This document shows, in pieces, positions 1 through 10,400 of a stretch of 64,000 nucleotides of DNA. The stretch comes from Ashinkailepas kermadecensis (taxonomy: Eukaryota; Arthropoda; Thecostraca; Neolepadidae). A program made the position numbers and the translations under genes. Below the pieces are notes generated by a model, which was not told where the DNA came from, searched no databases, and worked only from the letters and a program-made list of their open reading frames with translations. The DNA lies in the NCBI GenBank assembly GCA_034440615.1, contig JAOTOM010003953.1:1-64000 (forward strand). The letters run 5' to 3'. Each line of letters opens with the position of its first letter. The first letter of the stretch is position 1.

Positions 1-1290
1 CTCGGGACCCAAAATTCCTGTCGATAGTCCCAAGCATTTGAATCGAGACATCACAATTTCCCGCCAGGGCTCCCAAAAATTGGCTTCGAAGACCCCAAAT
101 AAGCACAACGTTGCCCCAAAAATCTCATCGGGATCCGAAAAAGATCAAGCCGGAATCCTTCAAAATATGGAGGGATTCCAAAAACTCCGTCCGAAAAAAA
201 CTCCGTCCAAAAGAGTCCGAGCGAGGAAAATTGCTCTCGAGCACCAAACATATCATCAGGTGCCTTAAAAAATCGCTTGCAGCCCCGAAAAATGCGCACC
301 GGAGATCGAAAAATCGCGGTGGGACACCCAAATATTGCGTTAGGGCTCGAAAAAAACAGGCCTAGATTAGGACTTAAAAATTCAGAATAGGTCCCCAAAA
401 TCGCTTCGAGCCCAGCAAACTGGCGTCGGGTCCCCAGAACCACGCGTCTGGGCCAGAAAAGTCGCGCCGGGACCCCGAGAAATCGCACCGGAGCCCCCAA
501 ATCGTGCTGGGCCCCACAAACGTGCGTCAGGAGCCCTGAATACACACAACGAGACCCTAAGAGCACAACGGGAGGTCGAAAATGCACCGGGCTGTCCAAA
601 GCGCACCGAGTCTCGCAAAAAGCGGCAAGGCATCAAAACATGCGTTGCAGCCCCAAATAAACAAACCGGAAGCTCTATAATAAAAAAAGAACATACCGGA
701 GGCCCTCAAAGCACATGAGATCGCACGAGGGCGGTAAAAACAGACTGGGCCCGCAAAAAGCGACATCGTCCTAAAAAAATGAACACAAAGACCGAGCACT
801 GAATCAACACATCGGGGTCTTCGAAAACACGACGGTACCTACAAAATCGTCTGTGCAAAAAGCAACAAAACCATAACAAGAACCGGGGTCTCAAAAATGT
901 GTCGGGCCCATAACAAAAATGGGCTGAAGCCCTAAAAACACATCCGTAGACGAAGAGAAACGCAACGGGTCCAATAAAAGAACATCGAGCTATGGCCTCG
1001 GTTCGGCAGCCAATTTGTGAGAATATTTAACCAAAGAGATGGGTGCATGAAAGCTCAGCGGGTATCCGGATTTCTTCACGACAATACAAGGTGAGAACAA
1101 GAGAGCTAATCATCGAATTTAAGTAATATAATTTTCCAAGGAACCCCAATAAGTATATCACGTATATCACGTGGCAACAATTAGCAAAACTTAGAAGGCC
1201 TAGCAGAAACCATAGAATATCACAAAGAGTGGCGAATAGTAGTAGGTTCTCTGAGGCTCTAATAGTATCGGACTGCGCCCGATACCAAAA
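1..1290 (-). mobile_element. Unclassified interspersed repeat X, copy 1 (cut by window edge)
   Basis: Read on the minus strand, roughly 1290-930 matches the segments at 25.7-26.1 kb and 33.0-33.3 kb. Shared landmarks are the stretch around 'acccgctga(g/a)ctttgatgc', 'ggacccgttgcgttt' and 'cgtc(t/c)acggatgt'. Below about 990 it runs into a strongly eroded tandem array in which GC-rich blocks such as ccccgg alternate with short A-runs and tcgc/gcg (plus-strand look: ccccaaaaatcgcgccggga), with a spacing of about 20-30 bp. No protein or terminal repeat was recognised. The array runs off the left edge. Class is unknown; a decayed DNA element or an unclassified repeat is possible. Confidence 0.6.
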
Positions 1291-3425
1291 ATATAGCACC
1301 AGTGTAAGCGACCTGTGATTCTGAAGTATCAGCCATGCTTGACATGTGAAGAACAACTTGGATGGACCACAAATTGATATATTTATTACATTTTAACAGA
1401 ACTTCAGATTATTTATCACAGACGAAGTCCCAATAAAGGTTCAATCATATTAAAATGCAAAATTGCGAATGCGAAAAACGTAATATTCACTTTTCAAAGA
1501 CAAACCTTCCCGTCACATGTCTAGGCGTCCGGCGGAATGTATTAAGGGCGGGACGGTGTTTATAAATATACTTCTGTATACCTCGTCAGACTTGCCAATG
1601 TGGGGAAAATTAGGTGTCCGGTACTAACTGCTGACCGGTACCACCCGAATCTCCCCCATGGACTCTTGTTAATGTCTGCAGGCCCTTACGAACATGTACG
1701 GCTTCCTGCGAATGAGTGCGGCCCCTCACGGGAGTTTACGGGCTTTTACAAGCGTTTGCTTACCCCTGTAACGAAGTTCGTTTTTGGCCGCCTCATTTCT
1801 ATGCAATTTGGTACCCATGTTTACCGACTCTACAAGTCGGAGCGGAAGCCGTCGGCGCCTGTCGGCACGTGACCTCGGTAGCCCCAGCGGCCGCAGTGTG
1901 TGATGTGCTTTCTCGCAATATGGCGAACCGACGCTCGGCCAGCTGAGGCGACTGCGACATGACAGTCGGGTGTCATGTCATTGTGACAATCGTGTCACCA
2001 TTGTATCATGCGCAGTGTGGGACATGAGACTGGTCAGGAATGTGACGATCGAGCTGGCGGCTCGAGCGCATGCCGCACTCACAGGTCAGCCTTTGTTCTC
2101 ACAGCGGGCCGACCGACACATGCAGATGGGTCGCTGGGTCCGGTTGACGCCCTCGAACTATGACGCAGTGGTCACATGTTGGATGCGTGACGTGTTAAAC
2201 ATGCTGATGATGCGAGGGTGGCGATCAGCCAATGGTGCGAGAGGCTACTTTATGCGGTACGGGCGCTGGCCGCCATGTGACGGACAGCTTTCCACAAGTC
2301 CCCCGACAGACGGGACATTCGCCTCTGAGCTGTGGACACGCGTGGTTGTACTTGAGTAAGCGGTGGCTGTGTCTTGGCCATCATGTAGAATAGCAGTCTT
2401 AGCTCGCGCGCGTGGGCTCCGAGCTCGGTGAGCCCCCCACCCACCGACAGCTGGCGCATGCGGAGGTACGTGTTCGGCATTCTAAGGTGTGAGCCAGAGT
2501 TTGACTGTTACGGCTTGGAAGATCTAGACGTTTCGAGATGTGGGAGCTGGAACGTGTGGTCGCTCAGTTGGACAAGTTCCCGTCATTTTCAATAGTGATT
2601 GCCTGTCGATGTGGAGGCTGGAATGTTTGCTAACTGATATCTCTGTGAACGTTTGTAACTGATGATGGGAGTTGGACAGCTGAGACTCCTGAGATGCAGC
2701 CCGTCACAAGATATGAACGCCGATTGTCCCGCTGTCTGGTGGCCCGGTTGGACAGTTGTCTGTCGTTGTCAGTCGTGAGTGCCGATTGATTTGGAGTCTG
2801 CGACTTTATTAAATTTGGTATTACTGCTGGACTAGTGAAACCATTGAACTATTTGTAACCGCATATGTATTAATTAATCCCACACATACAGACTCGAATT
2901 ACGATTGTATTCAAGAGAGGCTCTTGGTCCAACGGGACGAGCCATTTAATCCGGAACGGGTTATCGCAAACCGAGGTTTACTAGACTATCACTCACCAAC
3001 TATTCAGTCTGCATCTGGTTTCCGTGGACATAACTTCGCTACACCCGTAACCAAATACTGAATCGACTTTTTTCGCAATTTTGACATCCTGCATCTAGAT
3101 GTGTTTTGGCGGTCTGCATCACTGGTTTATAACAGTGCCATATTTGAATATAATTTGGGGTGGGAGAGGATTAAATGCTCCGGACCATAAAGATTACAAA
3201 AGCTCGATTTTCCGAAGAAAAAACCGGCCATTTTCGAAATAGTGGCCGAAATCTCAAGACTTTAAATTGGGATAGTCCGGGCACCCTTCGCTATATCCGT
3301 CAACTTACAACAATTCTTGGCTACATCCCTGGATATGTCCCCCATTCCGTTTGGGCCAGCCCGTCGCCCATATTTGGTATCGCACCCTCCCCCAATACTT
3401 TTCAGAAACCTACACCTATGCATCG
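1291..3425. other. No gene recognised
   Basis: Short open frames exist here but none has a recognisable motif. Loose repetition is visible around 1660-1860 (variants of tacgggcttttac) and 2540-2800 (variants of 'gatgtgggagctgg' and 'cagttggacaagttcccgtc'), suggesting eroded tandem repeats. Confidence 0.4.
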
Positions 3426-3429
3426 CCGT

Positions 3430-3680
3430 GGCCCTACATGTTCCAGTCGTTGTCTCCTGGTTATCTCAGTGGATAGAGCACTGGTGGGCTGGTCTGCAGC
3501 CGCCCGCTCGCCTCGGCACAAAGGGTTCGGTCGCCTCACACCCGCTCGGTGTGTTATCCTCTCCGGCTGGGATGACGACTGGCCAGGCACGGTCGGGGCG
3601 CGGCACCACAGGGCCGCGCGCAGCCGTTTGGGCACGCGCCGAACGCCCAGCTGGAATCTCCCGATCGAAGTGATGGATGC
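3430..3680 (+). mobile_element. tRNA-derived SINE-like repeat
   Basis: A tRNA-like head is visible on the plus strand. An A-box-like segment (ttatctcagtggatagagcactgg) begins near 3458, and a B-box-like segment (gggttcggtcgcc) lies about 60 bases further on. A GC-rich tail follows, loosely similar to that of the repeat at 6325-6500. The anticodon arm is not that of a functional tRNA. No target duplication was seen. Confidence 0.5.
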
Positions 3681-4363
3681 AACCAGCTGACCTTTAGCAT
3701 GGCCTCTGATGTGATTACATTAAATCCATCCAACAATACCAGCTATAATTTATCTATATAGAACATTGCACACAACGCAGCCAAAACACCACCCGTCTAT
3801 CACGCTCACACACCAGGTCCGCACCCCACATGGTGGCAGGCTGGCTAAATCCAGCGAATACCGCACGATTCATGCGGGTATGGCGGAGCCACGGGCGCCG
3901 CCATATTTCTCAATTGATAGCGCGATCACGTGCGATGTTTATCCTACCAGTTCTGGCACAATACATACATGTTGGCCACAGCCGAAAATTGTTTGTGTAT
4001 ATGGGGAGGGGGCTTCATAGGACATGAAACATGGAGAGAAGATGGACCAAACCACCATTTCGGGGGCAACATCTCGAAAATGCATTAAACGACACCCATA
4101 TACAATAATAAACATTATGACGTCAGCTGGCACTCCCCTGGGCGAAGACCCTGATTCGCGTTGGAAATACCCACACGGGGCCCGGACGAAGCGGTCAAGA
4201 CAGCCATCGCAAAATCTGTGTCATCGTTTTGCATCAGGCCCCTATTGTATCAGAGCTTCGAGGTGATGACATCGAAGAGCGATGTAGGGACCAGTAGCAG
4301 CTTTCAATACTTTCGAGGTGAAGGGAATTGCAGCGCTGTAGTGACGCAGCATTACGCGGACAG
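3681..4363. other. No gene recognised
   Basis: No recognisable coding sequence or repeat structure. The stretch at 3340-3420, just before the SINE, resembles part of the foldback arm described at 38.2-38.3 kb ('gggcctgaccattgcc', then 'ccctcccaat...ttttcagaaacctac'), as does 39.2-39.33 kb. Confidence 0.3.
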
Positions 4364-4545
4364 CCCCGCTGCGCCACCCATCAGGAGTACCCGCGGACGA
4401 GCGGTGGCCAGTCCGCTCCGCCACCCATCAGGGGTACCCGCGGACGAGCGGTGGCCAGTCCGCTCCGCCACCCATCAGGGGTACCCGCGGACGAGCGGTG
4501 GCCAGTCCGCTCCGCCACCCATCAGGAGTACCCGTGGACGAGCGC
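4364..4545. repeat. 47-bp minisatellite, about 3.8 copies
   Basis: The unit gtggccagtccgctccgcca followed by cccatcaggg(g/a)gtacccgcggacgagcg repeats with a 47-bp period and very few differences between copies, which suggests recent expansion or homogenisation. It is GC-rich. No adjoining exon was identified. Confidence 0.9.
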
Positions 4546-5560
4546 AATCGTCTGAAAAGTGAACACATTTCACGCAGCAACAGACGCCTTGAAGGCACAC
4601 ATCATTCAGTTTATTGTGGGCATGATTCACGTCACCGACGACAAATATGGAAACCCGGCATTATTAATGTACAGCGTCATTTTGTACTTAAGGCCAAGCC
4701 ATTAGCACTCCATAATATATTAATACACACGAGCACATCACTCATAATGCAGCCACGCCTGTGCACGCCACACAAAACAATACAGCATGGGGTCATACAG
4801 CAGGCGACCGCCATGTCACGTGCCCAGCACAACACAGTACCGGGACGAAGACGCTGGTCTGTGGTGACGGCCATCGCGCGACACGGGTAACCAGACTTGA
4901 TATTCACCTGCTCGGGTGCCCGCCCACTAAGACTCGGGTGTCCACCTGATCGTGCTTACACCTGGGTTGGGTGTCTACCTGCTCGAACTTACACCTGGGT
5001 CGGACGTCAACCTTGCACTTGATCGGGTTTCCATCCTGCTCGGGTGTCAATCCGATAGGGTTGACAGCAGGCGTGCAAACGACATGCGCGCAGCTCCCGA
5101 AGGTGAGTCACAATTGAGCTCTTCTCAAACAAACTGGTCATCTGCCATCGCGTCGTCCGTATTAGGAAGCAGATGGAGGTGATGCAAACGTAAGTAACAG
5201 TAAACTGGGTATATCACACCGCAAAGTAGCATTTCGCACCATCACAGACTCACGCCACCCAATCAACATGAAGCTTCCAAGGCAAAACAAAAATCGGGCT
5301 GCGTCGAATTACAGGCTTCGATAGGAAGCTCGTGTCAAACAAGTCCCTTCCAGACACTATTTCCGGCGCCACTGGACACCCTAGCCAACGCTCGGAGTTT
5401 AAAGTACACAGTGGAAGCGCAACAGAGCACGAGCTACATATCTAGTCTTCCCATGGTCCCTGGCCCTGGCCAAAATAGCCAACGGGTTCATATTTTGCAG
5501 ACGACGGAACATTTTCATATTCTCCCAATCATTATCAATTGGATCACAAAGACATGGAAC
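4546..5560. other. No gene; one degenerate tandem stretch
   Basis: From 4905 to 5065 variants of 'ctgctcgggtgtc' and 'cttacacctgggt' recur about every 30 bases, an eroded tandem repeat. No coding sequence is recognised in the rest. Confidence 0.4.
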
Positions 5561-5740
5561 AGAGAAGAAGAACCTTGGGTTCTTTTACGACGCATTCAAC
5601 CGCTAGGTTATATAGCGTCGCCAACCTCTCACGCCGATTGGTCGCGGGTGGACTCGGTAAATACAGTCGGTTGTGAGATTTGAACCCACAATCTCTCGAT
5701 CGAGAGTCCGATGCTCTACCAACTGAGCTACCGCGACCGA
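5561..5740 (-). mobile_element. tRNA-derived SINE, family S, full-length copy
   Basis: On the minus strand the element starts with a tRNA-like head: gtcgcggtagctcagttggt, then agagcatcggactctcgatc, with the B-box-like gtgggttcaaatctc downstream. An element-specific body follows (accgag-tccacccgcgaccaatcggcg and 'gacgctatataacctagcggttgaatgcgtcgtaaaa') and a short pyrimidine-rich tail (ttcttctct). It matches the copy at 16427-16604 along its whole length. The anticodon stem is mismatched and the acceptor stem does not pair, so it is not a working tRNA gene. The head most resembles a tRNA-Lys-type ancestor. Confidence 0.85.
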
Positions 5741-6324
5741 GCCAGAGGAATTGTGTTTCTGATCAGTGTTTGTGTCCAATCAGCTCGCATGTCATTTCAT
5801 GACATGCAGCTTGCTCTTAATCTAATAGTCGAAGCTAGATTAGAACTACGTTTGGCGGTGTGATAACCATAAGCCAAGTGTTTTAACGCTGAATTTGCGA
5901 TCCCCATCCAGCTGCTCCATCCACCGGACCGCCGACGTGTCCGCATTATATTCATCACGGTATTCTTCTTAAACAATGTTTTTTTTTAAAGCAACAAGAC
6001 TGCCGATACCTTCAAACTTCGCTTATTGCCTGAACCGTCGAAGCCCCGGAAAGTCCCGTTTTCAACCATAACTCGCACGCGACGCACCATTCTAGGCATT
6101 TTTTTTCTCAAAAGCCTAGAGATTTTCTGGACGTAGAAGACTGGAGTAGGAGACCCTTGTTCTGATGTACCAAGGTAGTGCCCCAACAAGCCTAGCTTGG
6201 AAAGAAAATGACGTCGAAGTGAGGACTACTTCTCACTCTCACCACACACTATCACAAATACCTCTTATAACCTCCTCTCTTCTCGATGTTAAAATACCTT
6301 GGACACGACAACAAAAGCACGGTA
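5741..6324. other. No gene recognised
   Basis: No coding motif or repeat structure recognised. Confidence 0.3.
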
Positions 6325-6500
6325 GCCGCCCCGGTAGCTCAGTTGGTAAGAACACCTGTATTGGTCTCCCCTGTTCTAGCAAAACGGGTTCGAGTCGCTT
6401 CACGAGCTCGCATAGCCCCCGGCTGGGCCGGTGAGCTGGCAACTGGCTCGATAAGGCCCAGGACGCGACACCGGGGCAGGCCTGTCGGTGCATCGACGGT
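6325..6500 (+). mobile_element. tRNA-derived SINE-like repeat
   Basis: The head reads ccggtagctcagttggtaag (A-box) at about 6333, and aaacgggttcgagtcgct (B-box) at about 6382. A GC-rich body follows with 'ggctgggccggtgagctggc'. It shares the tRNA-head plus GC-rich-tail layout with 3430-3680 and may be the same family. The body differs from family S. Confidence 0.6.
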
Positions 6501-7282
6501 ACGTTGAACTCTCAAAATTCGAATTTCTGCCATATAATTAACGGATCGGGTGGTTTGGTCAGACTTCACGTAGCAAGCTCTGCTTAGCATATGACCCTGG
6601 TCCATAAAGCCACTCCAGAAAAGTCGGCCTAAATATCTTTTTTTTTAAAAAGGAAGACATTGAAACGCCTAACAAAAATTGTCGAAGTAACCAATGACAA
6701 ATTCCACAACACAACGTTCGGAAGTCCGGCATGACACAGTTTTCTGTTACCTTAAAAACTTTGCATTCGTGATGTTGGCAAACCGACCAGCGAGAAAGAG
6801 ACACATCATTCGTACGTAATTGTGCCTTTCCAACTTCATTATACACGATCGAACTGCAAATGCCGCTAAAAGTTTGGGACCTCTGTATGATGTGCTGATG
6901 TGCTGTGATTATGGTGGTGAGCTGAAATACATGACATGTGCACAACCGGTAAAATGCTCTTTTCCAGGTAGATATGCGACTCAGTTTCGGACCGTTCTTC
7001 GCCACGCTACTATTTGGGATGTGCACGTGCTCAATTGGTGCCAGTTGGGCTGCGGTTCGTTAGTGACAGTCTAAAAGTGGCAACACTAGTCCTACGGCGC
7101 CGCACCAATAGTACACGTCAACAGTACACGGATGTCCAGCAGCCCGGCAGCTGGAATAGCCGGACAGTCTGCTCCCGGCCTCCACAACCAACAACGCTCT
7201 GTCACAGGTGAGGCGAATGGCCGGACAACACCGCCGGCAGCAGCGGCGCGTCGCCGGCCTCGCCAGTCAGGTTCGGCGGCGC
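6501..7282. other. Region 3' of LIN9, no further gene seen
   Basis: 7080-7282 is GC-rich and lies directly downstream of the LIN9 stop codon, so it is probably 3' UTR. No clear poly(A) signal could be placed on the minus strand. The rest shows no recognisable genes. Confidence 0.35.
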
Positions 7283-7492
7283 TCAGTACCTCGCCGGCGA
7301 CGCGGTTGGGTATCGTCGCTGCTGGCGACTGTCCCAGCGCTGCGTCAGACCCGTCTGCAGGTGCTGCAGGTGCACTTGCACTTGGTCCTGGAAGGCAGCC
7401 AGATGGGTGGGCTGCAGTGACGCCTGTATCTCGCGCATCGTCTCCTCGAGCGAACTTAGCTCGAACGGGTTCATCTCGTTATCGGCGAAATT
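7283..7492 (-). CDS. LIN9: LIN9 exon h (C-terminal exon with stop)
   Basis: Acceptor ccgacag/AAT. It encodes NFADNEMNPFELSSLEETMR, then AAFQDQVQVHLQHLQTGLTQ, matching the C-terminal coiled coil of LIN9 (SCFQNNVEIHVAHIQSGLSQ). The final residues (RWDSRQQRRYPTASPARY, stop) do not match the conserved vertebrate end, so an unrecognised further splice near 7335 cannot be excluded. Confidence 0.88.
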   Translation of the reverse strand, partial: NFADNEMNPFELSSLEETMREIQASLQPTHLAAFQDQVQVHLQHLQTGLTQRWDSRQQRRYPTASPARY

Positions 7493-10400
7493 CTGTCGGC
7501 AGGTAGACAGAGGGCGTAATTAGGTTGCAACAAGACCAACATCTTGCCCGCAGATCTAGGGAAAAGGCTATTTTTCAGACGCAGCAAAACCAAAGATCGT
7601 AGATAGATTACGGTAATGGAGACCGTATATTCCGGCATATAGAGGACAGGAGAAAGTTACCAGGTACGAGACTGGGTGGTATCCTAAAGCGACACAAGAT
7701 GAATGGATAAGCGGTGGCCACCGGCGGAGCTGATAACTTAGCTTGGGCCTGGCACTTATCGACCAGACGAGCCGGTCTGGAGGTAAATCAACAAATCTGG
7801 GAGAAACTTGGTATTAATTTTGTGTACTTCTGGACATTGAGTAGATTATAGATAAATTTAGCATGACACATTTTGTGAACGACCTGCTGCGGACCACATT
7901 TCTGCGTATCCACATTTGTACCACATACATCACCTAAGTAAATAAGCGGTCGGCCTCGAGCGGCCGGAGCGCGACCCCATCCTGCCACTCGTGGGTGGGG
8001 AATGTGAGGGAGGGCGCAGCGCCTGCCACTGTCGTCAGCTTAACTGGAAACCCCGCCCGAGGCGGGCCGGATTTACCTTTGCCCGGAAGGCGGACGCTAC
8101 AGGGAGAGGCGCATGGCGTAGCACAAGAGTTCACCATAGCCCTTGGCCTACAATGTCTTGTTCTACGGTTCTGGCCATCTCCACCCGGCCCCGATTGGGT
8201 GTCAGTGTTTTGTCGTATTCACGGCCTTACCCCCACCCACAGTCGCAAATTAGCCATAATTAGTACGCACTAAGAAGACGGCAGTGTCGACGAATCAACG
8301 ACACTATCACTGCTCAACTTTCGCCGCGGAAGCGAAAGGGCGGGAGGGTGGCATACGAGGTATAAAGTTAAATGCTAAAATACATACAAATGTGCTGAGG
8401 AAGTGACACAAGCAACACATATGCATCAAAGAATACGAAGACATTCAGTAAACGCACCAAGGTGCATTCAATGCTAGCTCAACAAAAGGCGCTTCAACAA
8501 CAAACACTTCTGTTTAGAACCGGACTGCTCACAAGCAAAAGGTGTCGGCAATAAGCAGCACTCTCCGGCCTACAGGATATGCTGGAATGCCTACATCAAA
8601 ACAATGCGGTATGCGAGTTAACATAGCACATGCAACGAAACCCAAGTCACTTTTTAGTACCTATAGCTCGTTAATGACGAGTTGATTTGATTTCCCCCAA
8701 ACTGAAAGTTTGGGTGTCGTCTGCGCACTTCATAACCCGCAAAGCAGTTACCACACACCCTAAAAATGTCACAAACGACATACCTTGTTTCGATAAAATT
8801 GGAGCCCAAACGTCTTCAAACGATCGAGAGAGAAGCGAGAGACAGAGAGAAAAGAAACGGAAAAGCTTCAGGGCGCATCGACTGCATTGGTCACATAGCG
8901 CCCATAACAATATTAGTTAAATAAAAGTTCGTTAAGAAAAGAAGAATGTTGAAACATTCGATTGCTTGGCCATATAACATCGCCAACCTCCCACGGCGAT
9001 TAGTCGTCGGTCGTCTCGGTAAACCGGCCGGTTGTGGAATTCTAACCCGCGATCCTCCGATCAAGAGTCGAATGCCCTACCGACTGAGCTACCGCGACCT
9101 TTGATAAAAGTAAAAGGAAATAAAAATAAAAATATGAAAACATTTTTGGGAAAGAGAAAGGAGAGAGAAAAGAGGGCAAGAGAAAGGAGAAATAGAGATT
9201 AATAGAAAGAGAAATAGAGAAAGAGAAATAGAGAGAATAGAGAAATTGAGAAAGAGAAATGGAGGAAGAGAAATGGGGAAAGAGAAATAGAGAGAATAGA
9301 GAAAGAGAAATGGAGAAAGAGAAATGGAGGAAGAGAAATAGAGAAAGAGAAAGAGGAAGAGAAATAGAGAAAGAGAAATAGAGAGAGAGAAATAGAGAAA
9401 TAGAAATAGAGAAATAAAAATAGAGAAAGAGAAATAAAGAAGAAATAGAGAAAGAGAAATATAGAAAGAGAAATAGAGAAAGAGAGAAAGATAAATAGAG
9501 AAAGAGAAACAGAGAAAGAGAAACAGTGAAAGATAATAGAGAAAGAGAAATGGAGAAAGACAAATAAAGAGAAATAGAGAAACAGAAAGACAAATAGAGA
9601 AACAGGAAGATAAATAGAGAAATACAAATAGAGAAATAGAGAAAAGAAACAGAAATAAGAATGGAGAAAGCGAAAAATAGAAAGAGAAAAGAGAGCTCCA
9701 GTCTGGTCACTCGTCCCACCTCAGCTCGACCTGAAGCAGCAGCAGCACTACATTGCCGGCCAGTGAGCCCACCTTCAGCTGGAGCAGGAGCTGCGGCATA
9801 CCCTTGACCTGGAGCAACATCAGGATTACATTCCCGTCCAGTAAGCCTACCTTCAGCTGGAGCAGGAGCTGCGGCATTACCTTGACCTGGAGCAGCAGTG
9901 AGGTGAGCCGGGAGATGAGCTCCAGCACGGCGGGCGCCGCGCTGACGGGCTGGCCGCGCTGTGAGCGCGCCACCACCACGGCGGCCACCTGGCGGCCTGC
10001 CTCCTCATCACACAGCGTCTTCATGTGGGTGGGCAGCACGGCCGGCGTCAGCCCGTTCTCGGGCGCCATCTGTCAGGCACCGAGGGCTCGTCACGCACAA
10101 TACGTGATCAGCAGGACGCAACTCTGAATCAGTGTTAAAATAATGGTTTTTCCTCAGGTGTGAGATGTCGAAACTAGTACAGTTGGATGTCTTCCATGGA
10201 AATCTTCCATGGAAGCATGCCAATTAAATTATCACTTCAGTCCTTCAAGCTCCATTTGAGCCAGTAGTGCATGTTTTTGGTTTAATTTTGGAGACACAAT
10301 ATTTTATTTAAGGTCTGCCACCCAAGATCAGGTGACCAGGAGTCCCCGCTCCTATTACCCAACGACTGCAAGCACCTTACGTCAACACCATAAAATAAAC

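Larger units (their letters stand above)
7493..9721. other. LIN9 intron between exons g and h (distal part)
   Basis: 2.4-kb intron. 7500-8860 shows no recognised element. It then holds a mini-hairpin element, a SINE fragment and a purine-rich tract, each listed separately. Confidence 0.5.

Noticed and set aside
3175..3690. 171-residue plus-strand ORF
   Set aside because: Its second half lies over a tRNA-derived SINE and its first half has no motif. Probably chance.
5665..5738. A tRNA gene on the minus strand
   Set aside because: A- and B-box are present, but the anticodon stem mispairs, the acceptor stem does not close, and the same head with the same downstream body recurs at 16427-16604 with a target duplication. 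It is a SINE.
9042..9719. 225-residue Phe/Ser/Leu/Ile-rich ORF on the minus strand
   Set aside because: It is the complement of a GA-rich microsatellite. Stops are simply excluded by composition and the protein is pure repeat.
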